Assembly (NCBI GenBank): GCA_002197995.1
Contig: NGZR01000001.1
Coordinates: forward strand, 12,295,501-12,359,500
Direction: 5' to 3'
Length of the DNA: 64,000 nt
Source: Gaeumannomyces sp. JS-464
Taxonomy: Eukaryota > Ascomycota > Sordariomycetes > Magnaporthales > Magnaporthaceae
Below, one piece after another: positions 33,200 to 44,699 of this stretch (positions are counted from its first letter, which is position 1; each line of letters starts with the position of its first letter). The notes beneath the pieces are model-generated. The model made no database searches. It saw only the letters and a list, made by a program, of their open reading frames with translations, and was not told the origin of the DNA. A program made the position numbers and the translations under genes.

Positions 33200-34650
33200 A
33201 AAAAAAACTCCTTTTATATTTTTTAAAATGGCTGCTTTCGAATGCTTCGCGTACGTTTTAACGCAAAGCTTACTTTTTTTGCCGGTATTCCGCTGGTTTT
33301 TCGCAAAGCATGCGCGGGATATATGTTTTTCCTTTCCGCAATAAAAATAAAAGTTTTAAATTATACGCCGGTTTTTTTTTTGCTAGCGTAATAAAAAGGC
33401 GATTTTTAATATTAACTTTGCTAAAGTTTATAAAGTCGCTATTATGCGCCGTATTTTACTGCGAACCCAGGCGGTTTTAAAACGTTTAATTATAATTCCG
33501 CTAGCGATAAGCATAATCGGCGATATTATTAAACAAATCGCGGAATAATGCTACCTATTTGTTAAATGCGTTAAAAGCTAATCGTAATAATAGAAGGATA
33601 AAGCGGAGCAAACCGTTAAATTCGCTATTAACTTTTTCTTTTAAAATTTCTACCAGTTATATATTAATTATATCGTATAAATCGGCAAAGCGATAAAATT
33701 CGTTAATAAAATTTCTAAAAAAGCTTTTTCCTTATTTAAAGCTAGCGAAATGCCGTTAAGCCGCTTATACCGCGTTAGCTGTAATATATACCGGGTTAAA
33801 AATGCGAAACAAATCGGCGATAATATGGATTTGTTTAAACGACGGGTTATCGTTAGTAAGCATTTTGCTTTTAACCAAACTGTACGTTTATCCCGCGAGG
33901 AATTGCCCGGCGTATAACGCCTTTTTTTCGTTTTTTAAAAACGCTAGTCCGTTTAACGCGAACTTGGTTTATAATTAAACTTTTTAAAATTCGTAAGCCT
34001 TTTATCGTGCTTTAGTTAAAAGCTGCTTTTTTACGAACGTTAAAAAGTTATAAACTTTAAATCGAAAAACCGCCGTTTCCCCGGTAATTAATAAAAAAGC
34101 GCTGGTCGGTAGGAAATTAGCGTTAAATGTAAATGTAAATGCTTTGCTAATAGCTGGTATATGCGTTTTTAAGCTAAAAAAATCCTCGTAACAAATCGAT
34201 TTTCGATAGCTAAATCTCCGTTTTTATTTTTGTTATGCTTCGAAAGTTATAATCCTATTCCGCGCTTTTTAAAGCCGGGCTATTACCGCTTTTTCCGACG
34301 CGTTCGCTTTCCGCTTATCTTTTTTCCAATTTAGCGCTTTTAGCTATTTCTCGTTTAATATCGGCTAGTACGGTTTAATGCGTTACCGACATTTGGTTTA
34401 AGCTATTTTTAATAGCGGTATTAATAATAAGCAAATTATTTACGCCGCTATTTAATTTTAATAAAATAACGTTTATTTGGTTAATCGTTTGCTTAAAACC
34501 GCTAATAACGCCGATAAAAGCTATTATATTCGCTTTTTTTGCCTTTCGAATTAAAATTATTAAAGCAAAAAATTCGGCGAAAAATTCGCCAAAACTCCGC
34601 TTGCTTTATAATGCAGCTCCGCTGCCCGAAGCCTTATCCGTTATATGGGT
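33200..34650 (-). pseudogene. Element A Gag relic with zinc knuckle
   Basis: The nucleic-acid-binding knuckle is at 33,308-33,349 on the minus strand: second Cys at 33,338-33,340, His at 33,323-33,325 and last Cys at 33,308-33,310 (spacing 4 and 4). The first Cys has become Tyr through TGT to TAT. The same Gag is present in the opposite orientation in element F at 57,200-58,514, where that first Cys survives. Confidence 0.75.
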
Positions 34651-34812
34651 AACTCCTGGTCGTTTTAAAAGTTTTAGTAAATGGTTATCGGTTTACCGTC
34701 GGTTTTTTAGTAATACTTTGTAGTTTTATTTATAGTTTTGTAATGTATTGCGTTTTAATCCTAGCAAAAAACGGTCGGCTTCGACCGGTTTTTGGAAAAT
34801 AGCGCAATAAAT

Positions 34813-34992
34813 TGTTACAGTGCAATATTTAGGTGCTAGGAAAAAAGCTTATTATTGCGTGAAAAGGGAAAAGAAAAAACTCCTATTTATTTAATAGCGG
34901 AAGGCCGTATATATATAAGCTAAATGGTGGTTAAAAATCGCTTCGTAATATTAGGTAATAGCTGGGTAGTGGCTAGGGATCGCTCCGTAATA
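34813..34992 (-). repeat. Element A 5' LTR
   Basis: A 180-bp partner of 26,519-26,698. It is the more heavily mutated of the pair. On the coding strand the LTR starts at 34,992 (TATTACGG, originally TGTTACGG) and ends at 34,813. Confidence 0.92.
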
Positions 34993-34997
34993 GGAAT

Positions 34998-35361
34998 TAA
35001 AAAGGTTAAAATATATATATATTTATTTACCTTGTTCGAATTATATAAATTATAAGAAATAACTGCTTTTTTAAATACAATTGTAATAAACACAATACTT
35101 TTAATATAATAACCGTTAAATAAAACCGGGTAAAAAGGGTTTTTCGATTTTTTTGCAATTTTTTTTCGTTTATAATGTATAATTATACGGTTTTATTACT
35201 GCATTTTTAATTATTAATAAGAAAAGTGTATTAGTTAACGCGATATATTAAAAAGTTATTTAAAAATTAAAATAAAGATTTAATTAGTTAATTTGGTTAA
35301 ATTATTAAAATTAATTATTTTTTTTAAAATTTAAATTTAATATTCCGTTTTTTTATATTTG
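34998..35361. other. AT-rich spacer between elements A and D1
   Basis: About 360 bp of very AT-rich DNA, including an alternating AT run near 35,010-35,025. No repeat termini or coding relic is recognised. Confidence 0.5.
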
Positions 35362-35793
35362 TGTTACGATTAAAGCCGCAACAAGCGACTTAAAAGGGCG
35401 ACAGTTTTAAAAAAGGTGCCAAGCTAAGGTTACGTAACTGCACGTAATCCTTAAGGTAATTAAGCTAATTAATTAAATCAGCTAGCGATCCGACTAATTA
35501 CACTAATTACTTCGATTAGCTTAATTAAAACTGCCAAGGTTTAATTAAACTAATTAAAACGCTTGGCTAAAAACTAAAAAAGGTTATAAAAAAAAACCAA
35601 ATTTTTTTAAATTAGGTAGTTTTAATTAAAACCTCGGCATTAATTAATTTAAATTAATTTTTAAATATCTTTTAAAATAAGCAATTAAAACGCTGCATTT
35701 TAAAACTTAAAGTTTTTTAAAGTTATTAATAAATGCATTGTTTTAACCCTTTTTTATATGCTTTACTTTAAAAGCAAAACCCCGGTTATAACA
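35362..35793 (+). repeat. LTR of relic element D1
   Basis: A 432-bp sequence starting TGTTACGATT and ending CCGGTTATAACA, related over its 3' half to the D2 LTRs but diverged in the 5' half, so a different subfamily. The following leader (TTTAATTAATTTTATTTAAT) is nearly the same as the one after the element C LTR. A TATA-like segment and the end of the LTR can be aligned with 37,531-37,945. Confidence 0.8.
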
Positions 35794-37530
35794 TTTTAAT
35801 TAATTTTATTTAATACCTGGCCCGAAAATCGAATAGTACACCATATCGACCAGTTAAAACCCTAACGTCGTTCGAATTAACTGATAAAAGTTCGACGTAA
35901 ATTAGCAAACCTTTTAACAGTTTGCATAAATTATTAGCAATATAAGCGTTGCGTTAAACCAAATCGCAAAGCAAATTGTTTAAGCGATAGGATAAATCGC
36001 TACCTTTATAAAGCGATTTTATAAATTCATTGCACTTTCGAAATACGACGGAAAAAACGGACAATTCCGAACGTTTTTTACCGAATGCAAAAAATATTTC
36101 CAGTTTTACGAAAGATAATTTATAACCGAGCAGCAAAAAGATATATGCGCGATTATAAAGTTAAAAAGCAAAATAAAAAATTAATTCGAACTTACTTACC
36201 GAAACTATTTAAAAAAACAATAACGATACTCGAAATAAAAATACGGAAATCGTATTTTTATTATTCGATAAATTCGGAAAACGTTTAAAAAAAAATGTTT
36301 AATATAGTAAACGAAATTAAAATTGCCAAAAAAAATCTAACGATTTAAGCAAACGGGATTAGCGTTTAAATACGCTATTAAATTTAACGCATTTCCGTTA
36401 AATTAAAATGGAAAAACGAATTTTTGTTTTCAGCTTTTTATAAAAAGCTGCGAAATAATATTAAAAATAAGCTTGCGAAAATTAAACAACCCGAGCTTTT
36501 ATTAAAATATATTAAAAAGGCGGTTTAAATTAGCGACCGATTGCACGAACGACGATAAAAAAAAGGGATAATCGTTAAAAGTTAGGAGTTTTTAAAAACC
36601 TAATTAAAGCAAAAAAAAGTATTAACGGTAGGAAAGCACGGCGTATAAAGCTTATTTAAAGTTTATAACCCTTATTATTAAAACCGCGTATTAATAAAAG
36701 GATAAAAAAAAGTTCGTTTTAATATTAAAAACGGAAAGTGGTTTAAATGCGGATAATATAAATATATTAAAAAATATTATTTTTAATTAGCCGGATAAAG
36801 CAGTAAATAAGCAGCTATGATTTACCGATAAGAAAAAAAGCTAAAAGGGTTATATTTAAAACCCGGTTTTAAATAAACAGCATGCTATAACGATTTATAC
36901 AGAATATACCAATTTGATAAAAACGGATAAAAGTAGTACCCCGACCGAAGGTTACCGTTATAATGCGACGAACTTTCGCAAAAATAAACGTTTAAAAAGC
37001 TTTTACTTAAATAAAATTTTAAAATATGGAAAAAAAATAATACGAATGTTTTAAAAAATTAAAATTTAAAGGTTTAAAAAAACGCTAAAAAACGAAAACT
37101 ACGGGGTTAAGCAAAATGGTTTACGAAAAGCTGCGAAATAAACGATAAGCTTTCGAAATACAACTGGTAAAATACGATAAGTTTACTATTCTTCGAGGAA
37201 ATTAAAAAACCGTTAGGATAATTACATTTAATATAACGGGTAATAACTAGCTAAAAATACGAAAAAAAGGATTAAATTGGTTTTTTTTTAACAAATATGC
37301 ACTTTTACGATAAACTTTTAATAAGAAAGTTTGCGAAAAACGAAATTTAATAAAAAGCTTAACATGTTGGAAACGGTAACAAAAAAACTATTAAATTAGT
37401 TTATAAACGTTTAATAAATTACGTAATGTAGAATAATACGGGATATAGCGTAAAAAAATCGATAAAAAAAAGCTTGTAGCTTTAATAAAAAACGGCTATA
37501 AATAGCTTTTTTAAATAAAATGCATTTACG
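35794..37530 (+). pseudogene. D1 internal region: Gag relic
   Basis: A plus-strand Gag relic aligning with the start of D2 (37,946-38,518). Near 36,727-36,770 it reads KWFKCG followed by YKYIKKYYF, a decayed CCHC zinc knuckle (Cys to Trp or Tyr by transitions). D2 is inserted at 37,530. More D1 sequence probably continues at 48,838-49,220 and 56,703-56,850, where a decayed aspartic-protease-like stretch (RLIPVIINNEI) is seen. This reassembly is an inference. Confidence 0.6.
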
Positions 37531-37945
37531 TGTTACGACCAAAGCAAGTAAAAAGGGAGCGGCAAGCGGACAGTTTAAAAAAGCTTACCCAACTTTACCA
37601 AACGGAGTTACGTAATGGGTTTAAATAAACCCCGGCCTAATTTATTAATTTAGGATAAATTAACAAATTACAAACCGCTTTATTAATTTATAACAAATTA
37701 ACAAATTATAGCGAAATGCATAAAAAGGGTATAAAAATATAAAAAGGTAAGCCCTTTTCGTACTAGTAAATTTAATTAAAGCTTTAGCATTAGTTAACCT
37801 AAGTTAGCGTTTAAATATCCTTTTAAAACAAGCAATTAAAACGTTGCACTTTAAAACCCCGAGTTTTTTTTTAAATTATCGATAAATGCATTGTTTTAAC
37901 CTTTTTTAAGTACTTTACCTTAGGAGCAAAACCCCGGTTATAACA
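37531..37945 (+). repeat. D2 5' LTR
   Basis: A 415-bp LTR. Two tandem 38-nt units begin at 37,641 and 37,679 (each TTTATTAATTT...), followed by a TATA-like run (GGTATAAAAATATAAAAAGG). It pairs with 48,428-48,832. Confidence 0.88.
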
Positions 37946-38518
37946 GTTTAACTAATCCTGTTTAATATTTGGCTCGAAAACCGAACAGTACACCATATTA
38001 ACCAGTTAAAACCCTAACGTTATTTAAATTTACAAATAAAAGTTCGATTTAAACTAGCAACCCTTTTAACAGTTAACGCAAATTATTGTTAGTATAAACG
38101 CTGCGTTAAACCAAATCGCGAAGCAAACTGCTTAAACGACGGGACAAATCGCTACGTTTGTAAAGCAGTTTTATAAATTCTTTGCACTTTTAAAGTATAA
38201 CGGGGAAAACGGACAATTTTAAACTTTTTTACCAAATGCAAAAAATATTTCGGGTTTTACAAAAGCAATTCGTAACCGAATAGTAAAAAGTTATATACGC
38301 GATTATAAAGCTAAAAAGCAAAATAAAAAATTAGTTTAAACTTACGTATCGAAATTACTTGGAAAACGATAATAACGTTAAAAACGAAAGTATAAAAATC
38401 GTATTTTTATCGTTTAACAAATTCGGAAAACGTTTAAAAATAAGTGTTTAATACGGTGGACGAAATTAGGGTTACGGAAAAAGAAATTTAACGATTTAAA
38501 TAAATAGGGCTAGCGTTT

Positions 38519-38640
38519 ATATCACGGGACAAGACTAAGGTTAATCCACGTGCACCACGAAGGCAAAAAAGGAACGTTGTTATAGCTGGGGCTACAACCG
38601 TGCGAAGTCCTTATTAAGGAACGACTGCACCGTAACACGT
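38519..38640. other. GC-richer island at the D2 deletion junction
   Basis: About 120 bp that lack the transition damage seen on both sides. The island includes a segment from TGTTATAG to GTAACA (38,578-38,637) with the hairpin TCCTTA-T-TAAGGA. It lies exactly where D2 loses the middle of its coding region. It could be a fragment of another repeat or filler DNA captured during repair; I cannot identify it. Confidence 0.5.
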
Positions 38641-38699
38641 ATTATCCTAGCTTAAAAAACGAACGGTACGCTAATGCCGGCATATTAACGGCTAATAAC

Positions 38700-39920
38700 C
38701 GTAATAATAAGCGAATTTTAAACATTAAAAAGGATTTAAAAAGTTTACAGCCAAATGGTATACGGCTATTAAAAAGTAACTAAAATATGGAAAAAATTTT
38801 AACAAATTATAAGTTTACAAAAACTAAAACAAAAGTATAAACCGTAATAAAAAATTACGAAATTTATGCGAAAATTAAAAAAAAAGCATAAATTTTACGG
38901 GTTATTATAACCATTATTAGCGTTTAACAAAATATAGCAAATAATTATTATAAATTTTATCGTTAAATTACTAAAATTTAAAAACTTTTAACGAAAGTAC
39001 GGTACGACAGTATATTGGTAATCGTAAACCGACTTACCAAATACGCGTATTTTTTACCTTATTAAAAAAACAGCAGCATGTTAAACTTAATTTATATGTT
39101 TTTAAAACATATGGTAGCTAATTACGAAATGCTGGAAAGCATCGTTATAACCCGAAATAAGCTATTTATTAGCAGGTTTTGGAAAGGTTTAACGGTTAAG
39201 TTAAAAATGGAGTTTTTATTATTAACAGCTTACCATTTTTAAACAAACGGTTAAACCAAACGAAAAAACTAAACGTTAAAATAGTATTTACGATATTTCG
39301 TTAATTACAAACAAATTAACTAGGTATAATTGCTTTTACCAGCTTAAAACGTTTATAATAGCTTTGTTTATAAAAGTACGGGCGTTACGCCGTATTATAC
39401 CAATTATAAACTTACATTTACGATATATAAAAAACCTAAAGTAGGAAATTACGCTTTAATAGCAAAAATACAAATTAAAATTTTTAAAAAACTATATAAA
39501 AATTTTAAGCAAAATTTAAAGGAGTTTAGTAGCGCATAACGGATTAAACTAATAAAAAAAATCGAAAAACTAATTTTTAAAAAAAGGGATAGCGTTTATT
39601 TTCGAAAACAAATAGCTAACGAAAAACAATTTAGCATTTAAACGAAACGACCAAACGATAAATTGGATTATACGAAATCAGGACTTTTTAAAATTATAAA
39701 AAAAGTTTTAACAGTTAATTACAAGTTTCGATTGCTATTAATTATAAAAATACACTTAGTTTTTCATATTTCCCGATTTAAATTAGCATTATTAAAATTT
39801 AAAATAAACGAATTAATTAAAATAAATCCAAACTATAAATATAAGGTTGAAAAATGCTTAGCGAAAGGATTAAATACCGAATTAAACAGTATTTGGTTAA
39901 ATAAAAAAATACGCCCATAA
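38700..39920 (+). pseudogene. D2 integrase and chromodomain relic
   Basis: Plus-strand translation gives the integrase core: DSILVIVNRLTKYAYFLPY (first catalytic Asp position followed by an Asp-to-Asn change), SIVITRNKLFISRFW (second Asp lost) and LLLTAYHF (the family's STAYHPQTDG region). A partly open frame at 39,663-39,920 contains the C-terminal integrase segment LDYTKSGLFKI, KIHLVFHISRFKL and a chromodomain start INPNYKYKVEKCL. Stops and missing catalytic residues show it is dead. Confidence 0.8.
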
Positions 39921-40321
39921 GGAAAATACGTGGAAAAGGAAACCAATTTCGAAAATTGCCAAAATGCTTTGCAAAAATATCAACGAAAGCGTTTATAAAA
40001 AGGTTAGTTAAAAACATAGCGGAAATATTTTTGCTAAAATTACGCAAAATCCGAACCCGAATTACAATTATAAAAAAACCGAAATCGTGCGACAATACGA
40101 AAAAAGAATATTTTTTAACCTAATTAAAAGTCGAATTTAAAACCTCTGGTTAAAAGGGTAAAAAATGTTACCATTACACTATTAGGTTATAAAAAAGTGC
40201 ATTTACCGAAACCAAATAAAGCAAAAGGATTGCAATTAACGGTTTATAATAAATCGATAAAAAAAAAGCTTTACACAAATTTACCCGCCGTTAAAAGCGA
40301 TAAGCGAATTTAACTAAACGC

Positions 40322-40387
40322 ACCCGGTAGGAATCGAACTTACAACTTTTACAAAATTGCAAAAGCGGTGCCCGTTGCACTACGGGT
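40322..40387 (-). tRNA. tRNA-like sequence b of D2 (decayed)
   Basis: Minus-strand sequence with a 5-bp acceptor pairing (ACCCG with CGGGT), a small D-arm-like hairpin (GTGC/GCAC), an anticodon-arm-like stem CTTTT/AAAAG and a recognisable T-loop AAGTTCGATTC. The anticodon loop is 10 nt instead of 7, so it is not a functional tRNA as it stands. It aligns with 50,554-50,626 and 59,777-59,848. Confidence 0.4.
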
Positions 40388-40512
40388 TTAAAAAAATAAA
40401 ATAGCAAAAAAAACGCATTTACTTGGTTTAAATAAAAAAAAAGCGAGCTTACCAGCCGGGTTAGCAAAAAAGGGTTTTTTACCTACTAGCTTTTTTGCTA
40501 ATAAGTAAAAAT

Positions 40513-40582
40513 GGATGTAGCAAAAATCGAACCGCGACTTTAGCAAAAAAAGCTAAAATGGTACTTAATATACTACAAATCC
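40513..40582 (-). tRNA. tRNA-like sequence a of D2 (Lys-TTT-like, decayed)
   Basis: 70 nt on the minus strand. It has a near-complete acceptor pairing (GGATTTG with TACATCC), a 5-bp anticodon stem TTAGC/GCTAA closing a 7-nt loop of T only (nominal anticodon TTT), and a T-loop GGTTCGATT. One T-stem base seems lost. It is the counterpart of 50,359-50,429 and 59,620-59,689. Confidence 0.45.
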
Positions 40583-40589
40583 CTTAAAA

Positions 40590-40940
40590 CGGTTGGCAAA
40601 AAAAACTTTTACCCGGGTTAAAAAAAAAACAGGTTTAAATTAGGATTAACCTTAAGTGTTTTGCTAATCGAGAAAAACGGCAAAAGCTACGAGTGGCTCG
40701 GATTGCAAAGCAGTTTAACAAGCCTCCCGGTCGGCCTCCTCCTGCTTAATACGCTCCAGCTTTTTTACGGCGTTAATTCCCCGACGAATCGCACGCATTT
40801 TTTTTTCCATCCATATGCGACGTTATTTTTGCAAACGCAAAACCTTTTTTTTAAAAAATTTAATTTCGAATCCAATTTAAAATATTGCGCGGTTATTTAA
40901 CGTAGTTTTTTAAAGGAAAAATTTAAAATGTTATAAAAAA
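40590..40940 (-). pseudogene. Antisense accessory gene relic of D2
   Basis: Minus strand, opposite to pol. The conserved block at 40,715-40,798 reads MRAIRRGINAVKKLERIKQ-like, then EEADREAC and a stop shared with the other copies. It is the same small gene as at 49,855-50,335 and 59,140-59,610. The upstream part was cut by the insertion of element E at 40,953. Confidence 0.55.
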
Positions 40941-40952
40941 AAACGGTTATAA

Positions 40953-41131
40953 TTTATAATTCCGTGCTTTAAACACGGAAGTGACAGCTTAAAGGTTACC
41001 TTTAAGCCAACTCGTGTATATATAAAAACCACACAACCTTTCCCATAGCCTTTTCTTTTTTCCTCCTTATTTTTTAAAATAACATCATTTTAACCCTTAC
41101 TAGCGACCACCCAATGGCCAGGTTTATTACA
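40953..41131 (+). repeat. Element E 5' LTR
   Basis: A 179-bp LTR with a short inverted repeat near its start (TTCCGTG...CACGGAA, 40,960-40,980) and a TATA-like run (GTGTATATATAAAAACC). It ends in TTATTACA. It is slightly decayed at its 5' tip relative to its partner. Confidence 0.88.
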
Positions 41132-41399
41132 TTTTTAAAAGATCTTTTCCCACTAAAAGGGATTATAACAATAACAATACCAAACACCACGAACAACGAC
41201 GGGGCTTAACTTTTTTTTAATGCCTTAACCCCTTTTTACAAAGCTCGCTACTCGCTGCTATTGCGAACCTTTAAGCACGATTAGCCGCGGCCGAACTTAT
41301 TAACAAAAGTTCCAAAACGACGCTAATAAGCTTTTCGTCGACCACCGTAACGATATTACGCGGGTAATAACGGAATAAAAAAACCAACTTTTAACCGTA

Positions 41400-41860
41400 C
41401 ACGCAACATTCCTCGCACCGAAACGGCTGCCTTTTAAAAAACCCGACTTTATACGCCGGCGATAAGGGCGGTTTTAACGTTTGGAAAAACGCGGTCGAAT
41501 ATAAGCTTAACCGAAACGCGGAGTTTATCGAAAACGACCGCGATAAATTCGAATATATTTGGGCGTATTTAGCTTTAAATATCCAAAATGTAATACGCTT
41601 TTATTACGAAATCGGAGGATTAAATAGCACGTATAACCCAGCCGATTTTGTTTTCCATTTTAATACCATTTTTAACGACCTTTATAAAAAAGCCTAAGCT
41701 TTAGCGAAGCTGGAAATTTGCCGGATAAAGCCGGGCTAAACGTTTATTTACTTTTATATTAAATTCGAAATGCTGCTAGCATTCGCTAGCGGATTAAATA
41801 AGCGGACGAAATTAAAATTAATTACTTTCGTTTTCGCATTTTTAACCGCATTCGTTTAGC
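41400..41860 (+). pseudogene. Element E Gag relic
   Basis: An almost open plus-strand stretch reading FNVWKNAVEYKLNRNAEFIE, then DKFEYIWAYL, NPADFVFHFNTIFNDLYKKA and ICRIKPG with FEMLLA. This matches the capsid pattern of chromovirus Gag as I recall it (retrotransposon gag domain). Two stops come from transitions. Confidence 0.7.
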
Positions 41861-43199
41861 GGCGGTAACGGGCTTATACGATACCACCTTTTATTAAAAA
41901 TAATAGCGGTATATAAACGCATTGCATAAACATTGGAAACGATCGATTTAAATAATAAATTCGGCAAAAAAGCATTATAACCCCGCTTTTATTATACCGG
42001 AGGAAATACGAAAAATACCCCGATAATAAGCGTTAACGCGGCTTATATTAACGTATAACCGCTACGTAAACTACGCGCTTTTTAAATATCCCAAGAAAAT
42101 TTTAACGGCGATGGAATTCGGGGCGTGTTTAAATTATAAAAGCAAAAAACACGAGTAACGAGCTTATCGGTACCGAAACGCGGCACGGCTAAGGGAGGTA
42201 AAGTTAACCCTAACCTAAAATACCGGTACCGAAAGGGGAAAAAAGTAGCCTTTAATAAAAAAACTTAATTAAAAAAAGAAATTGCGGCAACGGATATAAA
42301 TTGCAATTAATAAGCCATTTAAAAAAAATAAAAAAACGAATTAAAAAATATCGAACGAAATATAAACGGCCCCCCGTTTTTAATCCTAATATTGCTTAAC
42401 TTTTTTTAATTTATTAATGCATAAATAGATTTAAAATACGAATATTACGCGGTAATAAACAAAAAATTTGCGATAAAACTTTAAATCGAAAAAATACGAC
42501 TTTACAAACCATAATAATTAGGAACGGTTTTAAGCAAAACCTCGCTAATTATTAAATATTTTGCCAAATGTAAAATGGATATAAATAGTTAAATAAAGCC
42601 TATTTTATTTTATATTATTTTAGGCATACCACAGGACGTTATTTTAAAAGTTCCGTAAATAAAGCACGAATAAATTACTTTTAACGCGGTTTTAAATTGC
42701 TTACGGATAAAAGCAATAAGCTAATTCGTAGTTAAAAAAGCGAAAGCCCGATTAATTTTAAAAAAACCCCCGGTAATTATCGGTAATATTTTCGCCGTAA
42801 CCTGCCGAAAATAGCAACGAAACTTTTAATAAAATTACGAGTTTATATTACCTTTTTAAAGGAAATAATACGAATATTACAATTTACCGCTAAAATACTA
42901 CCGCTTAACTGGTTAAAACCTAAATTGCTTTAAAAATTAGCGAAGTTCGCCGACCTTTTCGATAAAACGAAAGCATTAAAATTGCTTTTATACCGAGGGA
43001 ATTTAAACCACTATATTAAATTAAAAAAAAACGACGACGGTTTTATTCCAAACTTTTTTTAAAAACGTTTATATAGCATACCGAAGGAATAACTTTTAAA
43101 ATTGCGCAAATAAATTATTAACTTAATAGATAAAAGCTAAATCCGCGCTAGCTTATCCCTAATAACCGCGCTTATCCTAATAATACGCAAATAGTTAAA

Positions 43200-44400
43200 A
43201 GGCTAGCGTTTATGCGTAAACTACCGTATATTTAACGCAATTACGTTTTAAAATCGTTATTTTTTGCCGTTAATAAAAAAAACATTCCGTTTTTTATTAA
43301 AAGCGAAATGGTTTACGAAAATAAACGTTAAAACCGCTTTTTATAAAATTCGGGTGGTAAAAAGCGAAAAACATTTAACAGCGTTTTAAATACGATTCGG
43401 ATTATTCGAATAGCTAATATGCCCGTTTAGTTTTGCAAAAGCCCTAATAACGTTCCAACGTTATATTAACGGTATTTTAAGCGATATTTTTAACGATTTC
43501 GTATTAGCATATTTGGATAACGTGTTTATTTTTTCCTCGGAATTTCGCAAAAATTATATGGAAAAAGTAAAAAAAGTTTTCCGTTAGTTAAAAACGCCGG
43601 GCTAAATTTAAACCTGGAAAAAAGCGATTTTTAATGCAAAAAGTTAATATTTAAAATTTATAATTAAAATAAAAAAGGAATCCAAACCAATTTAAAAAAA
43701 TCCGCGCAATTCGCGATTAAAAAGCGTTAAAAAATTTAAAAAATTTCGCGGCTTTTTTAGCTTCGCTAATTTTTACCGAGATTTTATCGACAAATATTTG
43801 AAATTAATTGCGCTATTGCTAATTTTAACTAAAAAAGGGATTTCGTACTAATAGGATTTTAAAATCGATATAACATTCGAGCGGTTAAAGCTAACGTTTA
43901 TTTAAACACCCGTATTAGCATAATAAAACCTAAAACAAAATACGAAACTGGAATTAAACTATTTTAAAACGGTTTTAAAAGGTTATTTATTTTAAAAAAG
44001 GAAAAACGGCTTATAACGACTAATTGCTTACCATTCCGCTAAATTAAACGATATATAATGCAATTATACCATTTACGATAAAAAATTCCTAACGGTAATA
44101 AAATGCTTAAAAACTTGGAACGCAAAAATTACGAAACGTATTTAAACCGTTTTTAATTTTTACAAATTATAAAAGTTTAAAATACTTTTTTAAACCCCGA
44201 AAAATGTCCGAAAAATGCGCTAAACGGAAATATTAGCGAAATTTAATTATAATTGCAATACCGAAAAGAAATACGTAATATTGCCGAACGCGCTATTACG
44301 AAAAAAACAAAACGAAAAAAAAGGGATACGTAAAATAACGCTATTATAACTAATGCAACCCGGTTAAAGCATAACGCTAGTAAAATTCCGTATTAATTCC
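43200..44400 (+). pseudogene. Element E reverse transcriptase and RNase H relic
   Basis: RT motifs on the plus strand: KINVKTAFYKIRVVKSEKH, IRFGLFE, FQRYINGILSDIFNDFVLAYLDNVFIFS with the active site near 43,508-43,525 (YLDN, from YLDD). RNase H follows: SAKLNDI, NYTIYDKKFLTVIKCLKTW, and AEILAKFNYNCNTEKKYVIL. The order RT-RNase H-integrase defines Ty3/Gypsy. Confidence 0.82.
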
Positions 44401-44699
44401 GTATTATAACCACCTTATTTTAAGCTAAACTTATAACGAAATTACGCCGATACGAAAAAAAACCCTAGCATTTAACCCGGTTTAACTATTAATATAAAAC
44501 TACATTTACGTTATCTTTTTTAACGAGAGCTATTATTTTTCGCGAATAAATTTTAGCGAATTTATAAAACGAACGTTACGTTACGATAAACATACGAATA
44601 TAAACGTAATAATTTAGTAAAATGCGCGTAATTTTCCCCTAAAAGCTAATATAAAACGTAAATGGTAAATGCGAAATTAATATAAAAAGCATTTTAATA

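Larger units (their letters stand above)
26519..34992 (-). mobile_element. Element A: Ty3/Gypsy chromovirus relic, full length
   Basis: Two 180-bp LTRs (26,519-26,698 and 34,813-34,992) in the same orientation are flanked by a 5-bp duplication GGAAT at 26,514-26,518 and 34,993-34,997. The element is therefore an intact insertion of 8.47 kb, including a 448-bp solo LTR nested inside. Coding sense is on the minus strand: Gag with a zinc knuckle near 33,310-33,350, reverse transcriptase near 31,690-32,200, integrase near 29,700-30,750 and a chromodomain-like end near 29,370-29,560. All frames are broken by C-to-T and G-to-A changes. Between the chromodomain and the 3' LTR lie about 2.2 kb of extra sequence not expected in a simple Gypsy element. 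Confidence 0.92.
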
